Shown: positions 1 to 6,990 of the stretch, piece by piece
How the letters are laid out: every line of letters begins with the position of its first letter
Numbering within the stretch: position 1 is the stretch's first letter
NCBI GenBank assembly: GCA_038868255.1
Contig: JAWCTJ010000028.1
Coordinates: 1-15,238 of the forward strand
DNA: 15,238 nt
Reading direction: 5' to 3'
Source of the DNA: DRVV01 sp038868255
GTDB lineage: Archaea; Thermoproteota; Bathyarchaeia; Bathyarchaeales; Bathycorpusculaceae
Notes under the pieces: generated by a model
The model's database searches: none
Told to the model about the DNA's origin: nothing
The model's input: the letters and a program-made list of their open reading frames with translations, nothing else
Translations under genes and position numbers: made by a program

Positions 1-438
1 CATTTGTATTTCATAATCTGTGAGATACTGAAATTGGTACTCGCCAACGTAAGGCGAAGGCGCTCCTTCTCTCTTTATGAATTCAATATGCATGAACGGG
101 TCTCCGCGCTTTATGGTTATTGGGCATCGGTCATTGCTAAGGTTTACAATCTCCAGTGCGAGTCTTCCAACGAATCCGCTATGCACTTTCGCCGCATTTA
201 AAAAGGACAAGCCCATGCGCCCATACTTGCTTTTAGCTGTCAGATGTGCAACATAGTCAGGTGGTGTAAAGACTATTTCATACGATATGAGGTTCTTATG
301 CTCTAGATAATGCAGGGTCGTTTCATCCTTCACTGTTAGTATGTAACCGTCTCCATCAAGCAGATTATAGTCGTATGGATATATACACTTATATTGTTCT
401 ATGAGTTCTTTCAGTTTATCCTTTCCGATTATGCACAT
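1..438 (-). CDS. dCTP deaminase/dUTPase superfamily protein (3' end outside window)
   Basis: This is the first 146 residues of a protein of the trimeric dCTP deaminase/dUTPase fold, which removes dUTP or converts dCTP on the way to dTTP. The central block AKSKYGRMGL (Ser70, Arg74) matches the family's S-x3-R-x-GL phosphate-binding motif. GFVGRLALEIVN matches the G(F/W)xGxxxLE(I/F)xN motif, with Glu96 at the position of the deaminase general base. YVGEYQFQ near residue 131 resembles the family's YxGxYQGQ. The family Asp just before the second motif is His86 here. The N-terminus is divergent, so substrate (dCTP, dUTP or both) cannot be assigned. The frame is open without a stop to the window edge. 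The ATG at 438 was chosen because a TATA-like box lies about 48 bases upstream; an in-frame TTG at 465-467 is possible but leaves almost no leader. It is separated by 100 bases from the next gene and appears to be transcribed alone. Confidence 0.75.
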   Translation of the reverse strand, partial: MCIIGKDKLKELIEQYKCIYPYDYNLLDGDGYILTVKDETTLHYLEHKNLISYEIVFTPPDYVAHLTAKSKYGRMGLSFLNAAKVHSGFVGRLALEIVNLSNDRCPITIKRGDPFMHIEFIKREGAPSPYVGEYQFQYLTDYEIQM

Positions 439-480
439 TTTAATCAGCTCAAGACTGTTTTCTAGCAATAGTGGAATAAC

Positions 481-495
481 ATATTATATACTTTT
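481..495 (-). promoter_or_regulatory. TATA-like promoter of the dCTP deaminase-family gene
   Basis: On the minus strand this reads AAAAGTATATAATAT, an A-rich BRE-like stretch followed by a TATA box. A start site about 25 bases downstream would fall near 460 and give a leader of about 20 bases to the ATG at 438. It lies between the end of the HemK-like gene and the deaminase-family gene, so the latter is probably a separate transcription unit. Confidence 0.45.
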
Positions 496-538
496 CCACT
501 TAGACCGAGAAAAACTGTAATTTTAGAACTTATTAATT

Positions 539-1156
539 TCATGATTTCCTTGCCTCTATAAGCACAAGGGTCTCAAAGAAAGGGAGATCATGCTTCAAAA
601 GTATACTTGCTTCAAGACCGCTGGCCTGCAACAACTCTAAGGTTCTACTGACATCTGCAAGGGTGGATTGTAACAAAAGAACACGTCCATTCCTTTCCAG
701 GTATTTTGCAGCACTGCATATAAAACGGTCTATGACTTCTCTGCCGTTTATTCCACCGGCCCATGCTCTGTCAATCCATGTTTCCGATTCACAGGGTTCG
801 GATGGCAAATATGGCGCGTTGAAAGTTATGAGGTTAAACTTAACATCAACTTTTATAGGGCTGAAGAGGTCACCAACCAAAAAGAACATTTTATCTTCCA
901 CTTTATTAGATTTGGCGTTTTTCCTTGCACAACATACCGCATGGGGATTTATGTCCACGGCCAAGACCATTGAAGCTTTCTTAGCCGCTACTATACCAAG
1001 AATGCCACATCCTGTGCCCATGTCTAAAACACTTTCACCATCGTTTACTGCCAGATTTTCTGCGATCAGAAAAGAATCTTCTGCTGGTTCGTAGACGTCT
1101 GGCAATACATTGAAGATGTAACCGTCAAAGAACACTTTCCTGACGTAGGAGTGCAT
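539..1156 (-). CDS. HemK/Mtq2-like protein glutamine N5-methyltransferase
   Basis: A class I S-adenosylmethionine methyltransferase of the archaeal HemK/Mtq2 group, 205 residues from the chosen ATG. Relatives methylate the Gln of the GGQ motif in the translation release factor, aRF1 in archaea. Visible motifs are VYEPAEDSFL (21-30), typical of the short Mtq2-like form that lacks the bacterial N-terminal domain; the SAM-binding loop DMGTGCGILG (45-54); an acidic end of strand 2 (VDIN, 67-70); and motif IV, which reads NAPYLPSE (113-120) instead of the usual NPPY. The open frame continues 24 residues upstream into ksgA, but the ATG at 1156 fits family length and has a GGTGA ribosome binding site 7 bases upstream. 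It overlaps the end of ksgA by 32 bases and is the last gene of the srp54-ksgA operon. The family call is secure; the substrate is inferred. Confidence 0.88.
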   Translation of the reverse strand: MHSYVRKVFFDGYIFNVLPDVYEPAEDSFLIAENLAVNDGESVLDMGTGCGILGIVAAKKASMVLAVDINPHAVCCARKNAKSNKVEDKMFFLVGDLFSPIKVDVKFNLITFNAPYLPSEPCESETWIDRAWAGGINGREVIDRFICSAAKYLERNGRVLLLQSTLADVSRTLELLQASGLEASILLKHDLPFFETLVLIEARKS

Positions 1157-1958
1157 TTGCCAATTCACCAAAATCCTCTGGTGCCAATTCCCTGACGCGT
1201 CTGTCACTGAAGGGAAGGGAATTGGCAAAACCCATTACACGCAATTTTGGGGGACTGTAGAGTTTTATAAAAGATTGAATTGCATTTCTAACCTTTCTAT
1301 TACGCTGCGAAAAAAGAGCACGTACAAGCCTGGAGAATAAAAAATAGTCCTTTACAGGAAAGGACGGAGAAGCACGTGGTCTCAAACGTACAATGATAGA
1401 ATCTACTTTCGGCTGTGGGTAAAAAAGTCGTTTAGGCACATAATCTAGAAGGTCTATTTCAAAGCGATAATATGCAAGAACAGTTAACCACCCATAATTT
1501 TTGTCTCCAGCTGTTGCTACGAGACGTTTTGAAAACTCGTCCTGAAGAACGAGAACTGCGCAATCAAAATTTTTACCGGAAAACCACTCGATGAGGGGAG
1601 ATGATATGTTATATGGAGGGGCAGAAACGGCTTTGTTAAAATGAGGCAAAGTGACTTTTAATACATCTCCTTCAAAGACTTCTACATTACTGAAGTTCTT
1701 TAGATTTTCCCGTAAAATCCTCACAAGCCTTGGATCTATCTCCACAGCCAGTACTTTTCTACATTTCTCAGCTAAAAAACACGTCAAGAAGCCTAAGCCC
1801 GCGCCGATATCTAACACGATGTCATCATGGGACAACGAAGCATATCTAGCAAGAGTATGAAAAACCGATGGCTCAATTAGTAAGTGCTGTCCAAATCGCT
1901 TCTTTGGGAAAATTCTGTACTTTCGCAGAATAAGCTTCGCTTCTTCCAACAAACACAT
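1125..1958 (-). CDS. ksgA: KsgA/Dim1 rRNA adenine N6-dimethyltransferase, altered motif IV
   Basis: 277 residues. The family dimethylates two adjacent adenosines in the helix 45 loop of 16S rRNA late in small-subunit assembly. The sequence shows FGQHLL (22-27, the family's FGQNFL), the SAM-binding loop DIGAGLGFLT (50-59), the acidic VEID (72-75), EGDVL (96-100), LQDEFSKRLVA, and FYPQPKVDS near the end of the catalytic domain. The odd point is motif IV. The family reads N-L-P-Y; here residues 113-116 are Ala-Pro-Pro-Tyr followed by NISS. The catalytic Asn is gone and Leu114 is Pro. Everything else looks like a working enzyme and there is no frame damage. ATG start; it follows the DUF655 gene after 17 bases and runs 32 bases into the HemK-like gene, an arrangement common in archaea. 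Confidence 0.93.
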   Translation of the reverse strand: MCLLEEAKLILRKYRIFPKKRFGQHLLIEPSVFHTLARYASLSHDDIVLDIGAGLGFLTCFLAEKCRKVLAVEIDPRLVRILRENLKNFSNVEVFEGDVLKVTLPHFNKAVSAPPYNISSPLIEWFSGKNFDCAVLVLQDEFSKRLVATAGDKNYGWLTVLAYYRFEIDLLDYVPKRLFYPQPKVDSIIVRLRPRASPSFPVKDYFLFSRLVRALFSQRNRKVRNAIQSFIKLYSPPKLRVMGFANSLPFSDRRVRELAPEDFGELANALLRQESVL

Positions 1959-1975
1959 GGCAAAACAAACCCATC

Positions 1976-2563
1976 TTAGAATGGCCTTGTAAACAGCCTA
2001 TACTTACTTTCCCCAGAGAGTTCCTCCAAAATCCTCTTGGTGATCAACTTAACGGGATTAGGCAGTTCGGTTCTCTTCTGCAGGTCCTCAAAACTTTCAA
2101 AAGGTTTCTTATCACGCTCCCTAATGATTTGCCACATGTACTTCTTCCCGATACCTGGAATAAGCTCTAGAGCATGCATCCTCGGAGTTATAGCCTTGGC
2201 TGTATTGAAGAAATTTACAAACCACTGTTCACGATTTAACACAATTCGGCTAATAACTGCGGGCAGTTCCATTTTTGCAGCCGCAGTCAAATCATTGTAG
2301 CTTATCCTACCGATAATGTATGTTATCTCATCGCGAGCGTCTTTTCCAACATAAACCCGATCGTGAGACTTGAGAGACACACCCTCTTTAACCAGCGCCT
2401 CTAAAAGTGTAAAAAATTCTTCACCTATGAGTTGAACTAAAGCACCAGCTCTGTAACCAGCTCTTCCGGTTACACGGATTCCAGGATGCCCGTGAGGGAG
2501 AAAATCTAGAACATAAGCGTACTCTTCGTACCTCTTCTCCATAATATTACCATCCTGTTTCAT
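1976..2563 (-). CDS. DUF655 RNA-binding protein with helix-hairpin-helix
   Basis: 195 residues, matching the archaeal DUF655 family. Its members sit between the genes for RNA polymerase subunit F and KsgA in many archaea, and their biochemical role is not established. The N-terminal half begins EEYAYVLDFLPHGHPG and has the beta-rich look of an OB-like nucleic-acid-binding domain (inference). The C-terminal half holds a helix-hairpin-helix motif, LELIPGIGKKYMWQII (about 136-151), a non-specific DNA/RNA backbone binder, followed by a second helical unit. The ATG at 2563 has GGTG about 6 bases upstream; an alternative is the ATG seven codons later, which has its own GGATGGT. The neighbours (rpoF, ksgA) suggest a role around transcription or rRNA maturation. 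Confidence 0.85.
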   Translation of the reverse strand: MKQDGNIMEKRYEEYAYVLDFLPHGHPGIRVTGRAGYRAGALVQLIGEEFFTLLEALVKEGVSLKSHDRVYVGKDARDEITYIIGRISYNDLTAAAKMELPAVISRIVLNREQWFVNFFNTAKAITPRMHALELIPGIGKKYMWQIIRERDKKPFESFEDLQKRTELPNPVKLITKRILEELSGESKYRLFTRPF

Positions 2564-2599
2564 GGCACCTATAAGCTATTCCAAAAGCAGGATAATTAA

Positions 2600-2944
2600 T
2601 TATTTCAATCTATGTTCATTTAAAAGTTTAACTATAGCTTCAAGCTTGGAGGTTTCGATGATTTTGCGTCCTCCTCCAAGAAAAACTCTAAGCTCATCTA
2701 TGCTGCCCGGCATACAATTGACAATTTGAACGGCTTCAGTTTCTTCTAAACCAAATTCCCCTACAAGTTTTTCCACAATTTTTTCCGCAGATTCAGCATC
2801 ACACTTAGAAAATTTGGAAACATAATCAAGCGTACGTCTTTGGAATTGATCTAAATTCTCTTCACCTATTCCATCAAGCAACTTCTTCACTTGAGGGAGC
2901 GTTAGATTCTTTTCTTTAACCTTCTCAATTTCGGTTCTTTCCAA
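2600..2944 (-). CDS. rpoF: DNA-directed RNA polymerase subunit F (Rpb4 homologue)
   Basis: 114 residues, the archaeal counterpart of Rpb4. It forms the stalk of RNA polymerase with subunit E (Rpb7 homologue) and helps open-complex formation and RNA binding. The sequence is all-helical, with the family pattern of LTLPQVKKLL (15-24), an RTLDYVSKFSK segment, and a C-terminal HRDC-like part (EAVQIVNCMPGSIDEL) ending in ETSKLEAIVKLLNEHRLK. The start codon is TTG. It is supported by GGGAGG seven to eight bases upstream, a site that overlaps the last codons and stop of rpl21e. Only 3 bases separate the two genes, so translation is probably coupled. Confidence 0.93.
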   Translation of the reverse strand: MERTEIEKVKEKNLTLPQVKKLLDGIGEENLDQFQRRTLDYVSKFSKCDAESAEKIVEKLVGEFGLEETEAVQIVNCMPGSIDELRVFLGGGRKIIETSKLEAIVKLLNEHRLK

Positions 2945-2947
2945 AAT

Positions 2948-3244
2948 TTATCCTCCCTTGTGAGGCTCCAAGTGCTCTGGCCTAACGACAATCTCCCTAA
3001 TAGCATCACCTTGAGTAACGCTCACTATATAGCTTCTTCCTCTCTTTCCGATTACAGTACCGATCCTTCCATGGTAACGCTTGTGAGGCATTCCTTTCTG
3101 AACGCTTGGATCTATCTTAATAACTACTTTACTCCCCTCTTGATACTCATGCAGCAACTTGCTAAGCTTCAACTTGCCTCTTTCTCTTGGATTCTTCCGT
3201 AGAAGCCGACGAGTTCTGGAACGATATCCCTGCGATTTCCTCAA
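2948..3244 (-). CDS. rpl21e: Large-subunit ribosomal protein L21e
   Basis: 98 residues, a full-length archaeal/eukaryotic L21e of the 50S subunit. The N-terminus is strongly basic (SQGYRSRTRRLLRKNPRERG), followed by a beta domain with VVIKIDPSVQKGMPHKRYHG and GTVIGKRGRSYIV, the signature region of the family. The start codon is TTG. A GGTGA ribosome binding site lies 6 bases upstream, and the final TGA of that site is the stop codon of pus10. It is the third gene of the srp54-led operon, between pus10 (6-base gap) and rpoF (3-base gap). Confidence 0.96.
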   Translation of the reverse strand: MRKSQGYRSRTRRLLRKNPRERGKLKLSKLLHEYQEGSKVVIKIDPSVQKGMPHKRYHGRIGTVIGKRGRSYIVSVTQGDAIREIVVRPEHLEPHKGG

Positions 3245-3250
3245 TTCAAC

Positions 3251-4591
3251 TCACCTCTGTTCTATAATTACGTCTAAAACATCAAGACTTATAGGCTTCG
3301 CTTTGATTCCAACAATCTCCGTGATACTGGGTGTTGTCCTACCATCATCTCCTGTCACCAATTCCTTTACATACAGTCCTCCTTGGCACTGCAATCTAAG
3401 CTCGGCTTTGTTTGGTGACAATCTCTTTACTTTAACCTCGTATATGTACTTTTCTCGCGTTAAGTCCGCTCTTCTGTGTAGCACCCGCGTTGGTGTTCTT
3501 TGCCTAATTATGGTGTTTGTCAATTTTTCCTCAATTAAGCGCATGATATCATCGGTTACCTCATTTTCAAACTCAATTACAACGCGGTAATATTTTTTAG
3601 ATGACTCAGCTTTCTTTAATTTTCTAACATAATCCTTATCCACAAATTTTAAATCTCGAATTCGAACTTTCCCATTTGCGCGAGCATTTACGATTTTCTC
3701 GACCTCTTTGAGGTCTATGAAACGCTTTCTTGGCTGGGATATTTCTAAAACGAAAGGGCGTCCCTTGCCGAGCATTCGGACGTCAATGTCTTCCCGTCCA
3801 GAGGCGTGAAAATACGCTTTTGACCCTCCAGTTGCCGCGATAAAGGGTTCGCTTATTATTTCTTCGACGGATTCAGGGTATTTCTTTCCGGTCCAACCGC
3901 ATTTTTCGCAACCCTTTCCCATGCAGTTTGAACAAAACCATTTTGACTGCGGTATGCCTCTTACAAGTTTTATATATCGCCCAGCTATATAGATAGGGTT
4001 AACTTGAACATTTACCTCTTCGGTCATTGGATTAATTATTAAAACCACATCAGGTTTGCTGTAGCTGACACATTTTCCAGTAAGAAGGGAAATTTTCTTG
4101 CCAAGCAGCCTTCCGAACTCAATCCTCATGCTTTCGCCGTGTTCCACTTCAAACTTTGCTTTAAACTCATCCTCGCGCTCTTCAACTTCCACAGGCAATT
4201 CTATGCCTATCAAAAAGGTGTTGTATTCCCATTCGGCAAGCTTTTCAGTGGCTTTTTTAGCTAGCTCCTCAACCATGCTGAATCTGCTTTCACAGAGAAA
4301 ACATGTTTTGAGAGTTCTCTTTTTTAACATACCCTTTTTAATTCCTTTGAGTATTTCCTCGGCTTTTCCGAAAAAGCCGTTTACTGCAAGAATCCTAAGT
4401 AACTGCAATCCTTTTTTATTTTGCGAAAGAGTTAACGCTTGGGCTTCCATCAATAGAGTTGTCTTTATGGCTTTACCTCGCTCTTCATTTTCCATGGCTG
4501 TCCCAAGAAAAGCGAATTGCCTACCTAAACAATGATCGCATAGAGGATATTCTTTCAGCATCTCAAAGGATTTATCAAGCAGTCTCATCAT
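3251..4591 (-). CDS. pus10: tRNA pseudouridine synthase Pus10
   Basis: 446 residues. Archaeal Pus10 makes pseudouridine 54 and/or 55 in the T loop of tRNA, the job of TruB in bacteria. The N-terminal accessory half carries two Cys pairs, C18-x2-C21 (PLCDHCLGR) and C97-x2-C100 (TCFLCESRF), at the spacing of the zinc site known in the human enzyme. Next comes a further four-Cys cluster, C220-x2-C223-x4-C228-x2-C231 (FCSNCMGKGCEKCGWTG). The catalytic domain has AYFHASGREDIDVRMLGKG, in which Asp268 of the GRED motif is the expected nucleophile. The C-terminal part includes the family's LYVKELVTGDDGRTTPSI. The ATG at 4591 lies 14 bases after the srp54 stop with a GGGA element close upstream; a second ATG follows immediately and cannot be excluded. 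Confidence 0.94.
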   Translation of the reverse strand: MMRLLDKSFEMLKEYPLCDHCLGRQFAFLGTAMENEERGKAIKTTLLMEAQALTLSQNKKGLQLLRILAVNGFFGKAEEILKGIKKGMLKKRTLKTCFLCESRFSMVEELAKKATEKLAEWEYNTFLIGIELPVEVEEREDEFKAKFEVEHGESMRIEFGRLLGKKISLLTGKCVSYSKPDVVLIINPMTEEVNVQVNPIYIAGRYIKLVRGIPQSKWFCSNCMGKGCEKCGWTGKKYPESVEEIISEPFIAATGGSKAYFHASGREDIDVRMLGKGRPFVLEISQPRKRFIDLKEVEKIVNARANGKVRIRDLKFVDKDYVRKLKKAESSKKYYRVVIEFENEVTDDIMRLIEEKLTNTIIRQRTPTRVLHRRADLTREKYIYEVKVKRLSPNKAELRLQCQGGLYVKELVTGDDGRTTPSITEIVGIKAKPISLDVLDVIIEQR

Positions 4592-4605
4592 GTTCCCATT
4601 AAATA

Positions 4606-5937
4606 TCAGATATCTAAAGGCAGACCCTTGCCTAAAAATGGCAACTTTTTCTTCCTTCTGAAGGCCTTTAACACCTTACGTATCATGAAGTATTGCTTTA
4701 TGAGCTCTTTTACATCTTTTTCGCTGGTTCCAGAACCACGTGCCACACGTTTGATACGCGAAGCTGTTAAAATTTTAGGATCTGTTCTTTCTTCAGGCGT
4801 CATTGACTGTATTATTACGCGCCACTTTTCTAGTTTGTCTTCAGCCATTTCAAGCATTTCATCGGGAACATTATATGAAAGTCCTGGCACTAGTTTCAAA
4901 AGCTTCTTGAAAGGTCCCATGCTCTTCATAGCTTCAAACTGCTCATAAACATCAGTGAGAGTCAATTTACCGCTTAACATGGCCTTAGCCTTCTTTTCCG
5001 GAACTTTTACTTCTGCCTCGCGTACCTTTTCAAGCAAAGTTTCAAGGTCACCCATACCGAGTAGTCTGCCAACAAAACGAGAAGGAACAAAAGTTTCTAA
5101 ATCATCTATTTTTTCGCCCATAGATATGAACTTGATAGGTGCTCCAGTAGCAGCCACGGCTGAGAGTGCTCCACCACCTCGTGCAGAACCATCCAGTTTT
5201 GTAACAAGTATTGAGCCAAGAGGCGTTGCCTCGTGAAAGGCTCTAGCTTGGACAAGAGCCTGTTGTCCTATAGTTCCATCGATGACGAGCATAACTTCAT
5301 CTGGATTCAGTTTTTTCTCAAGCATTTTCATCTCTTTTATAAGTTCTTGCTCCTCTTTATGTCTGCCTGCAGTATCGACTATCACTAAATCTCTGTCGCT
5401 GAACCTCTTCAGTCCCTCAAACGCTATTTTCACAGGATCTTTTGCCTCTGGGCTCCCATAAACAGGCACATTTATCCTAGAAGCCATCTGTTGAAGCTGG
5501 TCAAAGGCTCCAGGTCTATATGTATCAGCACATATTATAGCGGGTTTTAAACCTCTCTTTTGGAAGTACCTTGCCAGCTTGACTGCCGCAGTGGTTTTTC
5601 CTGAACCCTGGATTCCTACAAGCATTATAACTTTTCTTTTTCCAGGTTCTACAGTCATCAAAGTTGGTTTATCGCCGAGAAATCGTGTAAGCTCTTCATA
5701 TAGAACTTTAATTACATGTTCACGCCTCGAAATACCAGGAGGAATCTTTTCGGCGATTGCTCTTTCCTCTATTCGTTTGGAAACATCCAAAACTAGTTTT
5801 ACGTTAACATCAGCTTGCAACAGAGCTCTTTGAACGTCTCTGACAAGTTCTTTAATGGCAGTCTCGTCTACAACAGGTGCCTTGAAAATTTTTCTCAAAG
5901 CCTCATGAAGCGCAAACCCTAAGCGTTCCAAAGCCAT
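4606..5937 (-). CDS. srp54: Signal recognition particle 54 kDa GTPase
   Basis: 443 residues. SRP54 binds signal sequences and 7S RNA and delivers ribosomes to the membrane through its GTPase cycle with FtsY. The domains are in the usual order: a helical N domain (about 1-90); the G domain with P-loop GIQGSGKTT (about 107-115), ADTYRPGAFDQL, DTAGRH (G3), TKLDG (G4) and the SARGGGALSA loop; and the M domain (about 300-443), which ends in a lysine-rich tail (KAFRRKKKLPFLGKG). The frame extends to an upstream TTG, but the ATG at 5937 gives the normal family N-terminus (MALERLGFALHEAL) and has GGAGAT 7 bases upstream. It is the first gene of the minus-strand operon, with a TATA-like box just upstream and a divergent PAC2 gene 292 bases away. 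Confidence 0.97.
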   Translation of the reverse strand: MALERLGFALHEALRKIFKAPVVDETAIKELVRDVQRALLQADVNVKLVLDVSKRIEERAIAEKIPPGISRREHVIKVLYEELTRFLGDKPTLMTVEPGKRKVIMLVGIQGSGKTTAAVKLARYFQKRGLKPAIICADTYRPGAFDQLQQMASRINVPVYGSPEAKDPVKIAFEGLKRFSDRDLVIVDTAGRHKEEQELIKEMKMLEKKLNPDEVMLVIDGTIGQQALVQARAFHEATPLGSILVTKLDGSARGGGALSAVAATGAPIKFISMGEKIDDLETFVPSRFVGRLLGMGDLETLLEKVREAEVKVPEKKAKAMLSGKLTLTDVYEQFEAMKSMGPFKKLLKLVPGLSYNVPDEMLEMAEDKLEKWRVIIQSMTPEERTDPKILTASRIKRVARGSGTSEKDVKELIKQYFMIRKVLKAFRRKKKLPFLGKGLPLDI

Positions 5938-6229
5938 TATGAGTATCTCCAAAACATAAACGGAGTTTGGGCATTTAAATACATTTTATTATAAAAAATA
6001 ATTTCATAATCTTGCGATAAGATACTTTCTGACATTCTTCAGATGACATAGCAGGATCCTTTGTAGCCCTCATGAACCTGATGGCATTCATGCTGCGATA
6101 ACGTTTTATTCCTTGAGGAATTGCAGAATTATGAAAGCCACTTTCAAAATAGGAAATCAATAAAAAATAGAAGATGAATCTCCGCAAGATTTTTACAGAA
6201 TCATAACAAAATTAGATGAGAGGCGTATT
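5938..6229. other. Divergent intergenic region between srp54 and the PAC2 gene
   Basis: 292 bases without a gene I can support. It must hold promoters for both directions: the srp54 TATA-like box at 5973-5981, and for the plus strand a weak candidate CAATAAAAAATAG near 6158-6170. A 70-codon minus-strand frame (5975-6187) runs through it, but it covers the srp54 promoter, has a low-complexity start and matches no family I know. No convincing tRNA, C/D-box RNA or riboswitch was found; the matches to C and D boxes (GATGAC, CTGA) are too loose. Confidence 0.4.
5973..5981 (-). promoter_or_regulatory. TATA-like promoter of the srp54-pus10-rpl21e-rpoF-ksgA operon
   Basis: On the minus strand this reads TATTTAAAT within an A/T-rich tract. 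A start site about 25 bases downstream would be near 5952, immediately before the GGAGAT ribosome binding site (5945-5950), giving a very short leader to the ATG at 5937. Because the intergenic gaps downstream are 3 to 36 bases or overlaps, this is the best candidate for the main promoter of the whole seven-gene unit. Confidence 0.4.
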
Positions 6230-6979
6230 ATGTTGGATAATGCTATCAGAATTATTGATAAGAGAGATATTCCTAAAGGGGCGGTGATGATTTTCGGTTT
6301 CCCAGATGTGGGACTTGTGGGTGTTATAGCATCTTCTCATCTAATTTCAGAGCTTAATCTACAGGAAGTAGCTTATGTTGATTCCAATCTTCTACCTCCA
6401 ATAACCGTGTTACATGACGGATTACCGCATTCTCCCATAAGGATTTTCGGAGATCATGATATTCTATTAGCAGTTTCGGAAACTGTTCTCCGCGAAGATT
6501 TAGTGCATCCAATAATGCACGCACTAATTGACTGGGGAAGAAGCAAAGAGGTGAAGCTTATGATCTCGCTAAGCGGAATACCTATTCCAGATAGGCAGGA
6601 TCTGGAAGAACTGAAAGTATTTGCTGCAGCTTCAAACCCAGAACTTCTGAAGATGGTTGAGGAGAAAGGCATAGAAATACTGAAGGAAGGATATATGGTG
6701 GGACCGCAGGCAGTAATGCTGCAGTACTGCGCCACTCTGGGAATCCCCGCTATAACTTTACTAACTCAGTGTTTCTTTAACTACCCAGATCCTGAGGCAG
6801 CAGCCAAGGTTCTTGAACGTCTTATGGGAATTATAGGGTTAAAGGTGGATATATCGAAGCTCCTCGAAAAGGGAGAAGAGATAAGGCTGAAAGCAAGAGA
6901 TATGATGAAGAGGACTCAGCAGGAACTTATGAAAATGAAAAAGACGCAAGAATTTGACATCCCATTATACATTACATAG
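6230..6979 (+). CDS. PAC2-family protein (proteasome assembly chaperone-like)
   Basis: 249 residues of the PAC2 superfamily, related to eukaryotic proteasome assembly chaperone 2 and archaeal PbaA/PbaB. Visible signs are the N-terminal core VMIFGFPDVGLVGVIASSHL, a central SLSGIPIPDR loop, GYMVGPQAVML and the conserved CATLGIPAITLLTQC segment. A Lys/Glu-rich helix (about 205-240, probably coiled coil) precedes a short hydrophobic tail ending Pro-Leu-Tyr-Ile-Thr. That tail is close to the C-terminal HbYX motif used to dock on the 20S proteasome, but one residue from the end. ATG start with GAGG seven to eight bases upstream. It is followed after 11 bases by an Hsp20 gene whose ribosome binding site overlaps this gene's stop codon, so the two form a protein-quality-control operon. 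Role by homology only. Confidence 0.85.
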   Translation: MLDNAIRIIDKRDIPKGAVMIFGFPDVGLVGVIASSHLISELNLQEVAYVDSNLLPPITVLHDGLPHSPIRIFGDHDILLAVSETVLREDLVHPIMHALIDWGRSKEVKLMISLSGIPIPDRQDLEELKVFAAASNPELLKMVEEKGIEILKEGYMVGPQAVMLQYCATLGIPAITLLTQCFFNYPDPEAAAKVLERLMGIIGLKVDISKLLEKGEEIRLKARDMMKRTQQELMKMKKTQEFDIPLYIT

Positions 6980-6990
6980 GAGGTTTCAGT

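Noticed and set aside
663..1094. 143-codon plus-strand frame opposite the HemK-like gene
   Set aside because: It is antisense to a clearly conserved methyltransferase and has no recognisable domain; shadow frame.
6040..6100. Possible C/D-box small RNA (GATGAC and CTGA-like boxes)
   Set aside because: The boxes deviate from RUGAUGA/CUGA and no proper C/D spacing or K-turn closing stem was found on either strand.
5975..6187. 70-codon minus-strand open frame upstream of srp54
   Set aside because: It covers the srp54 TATA-like box, has a hydrophobic low-complexity start, no good ribosome binding site and no family resemblance.
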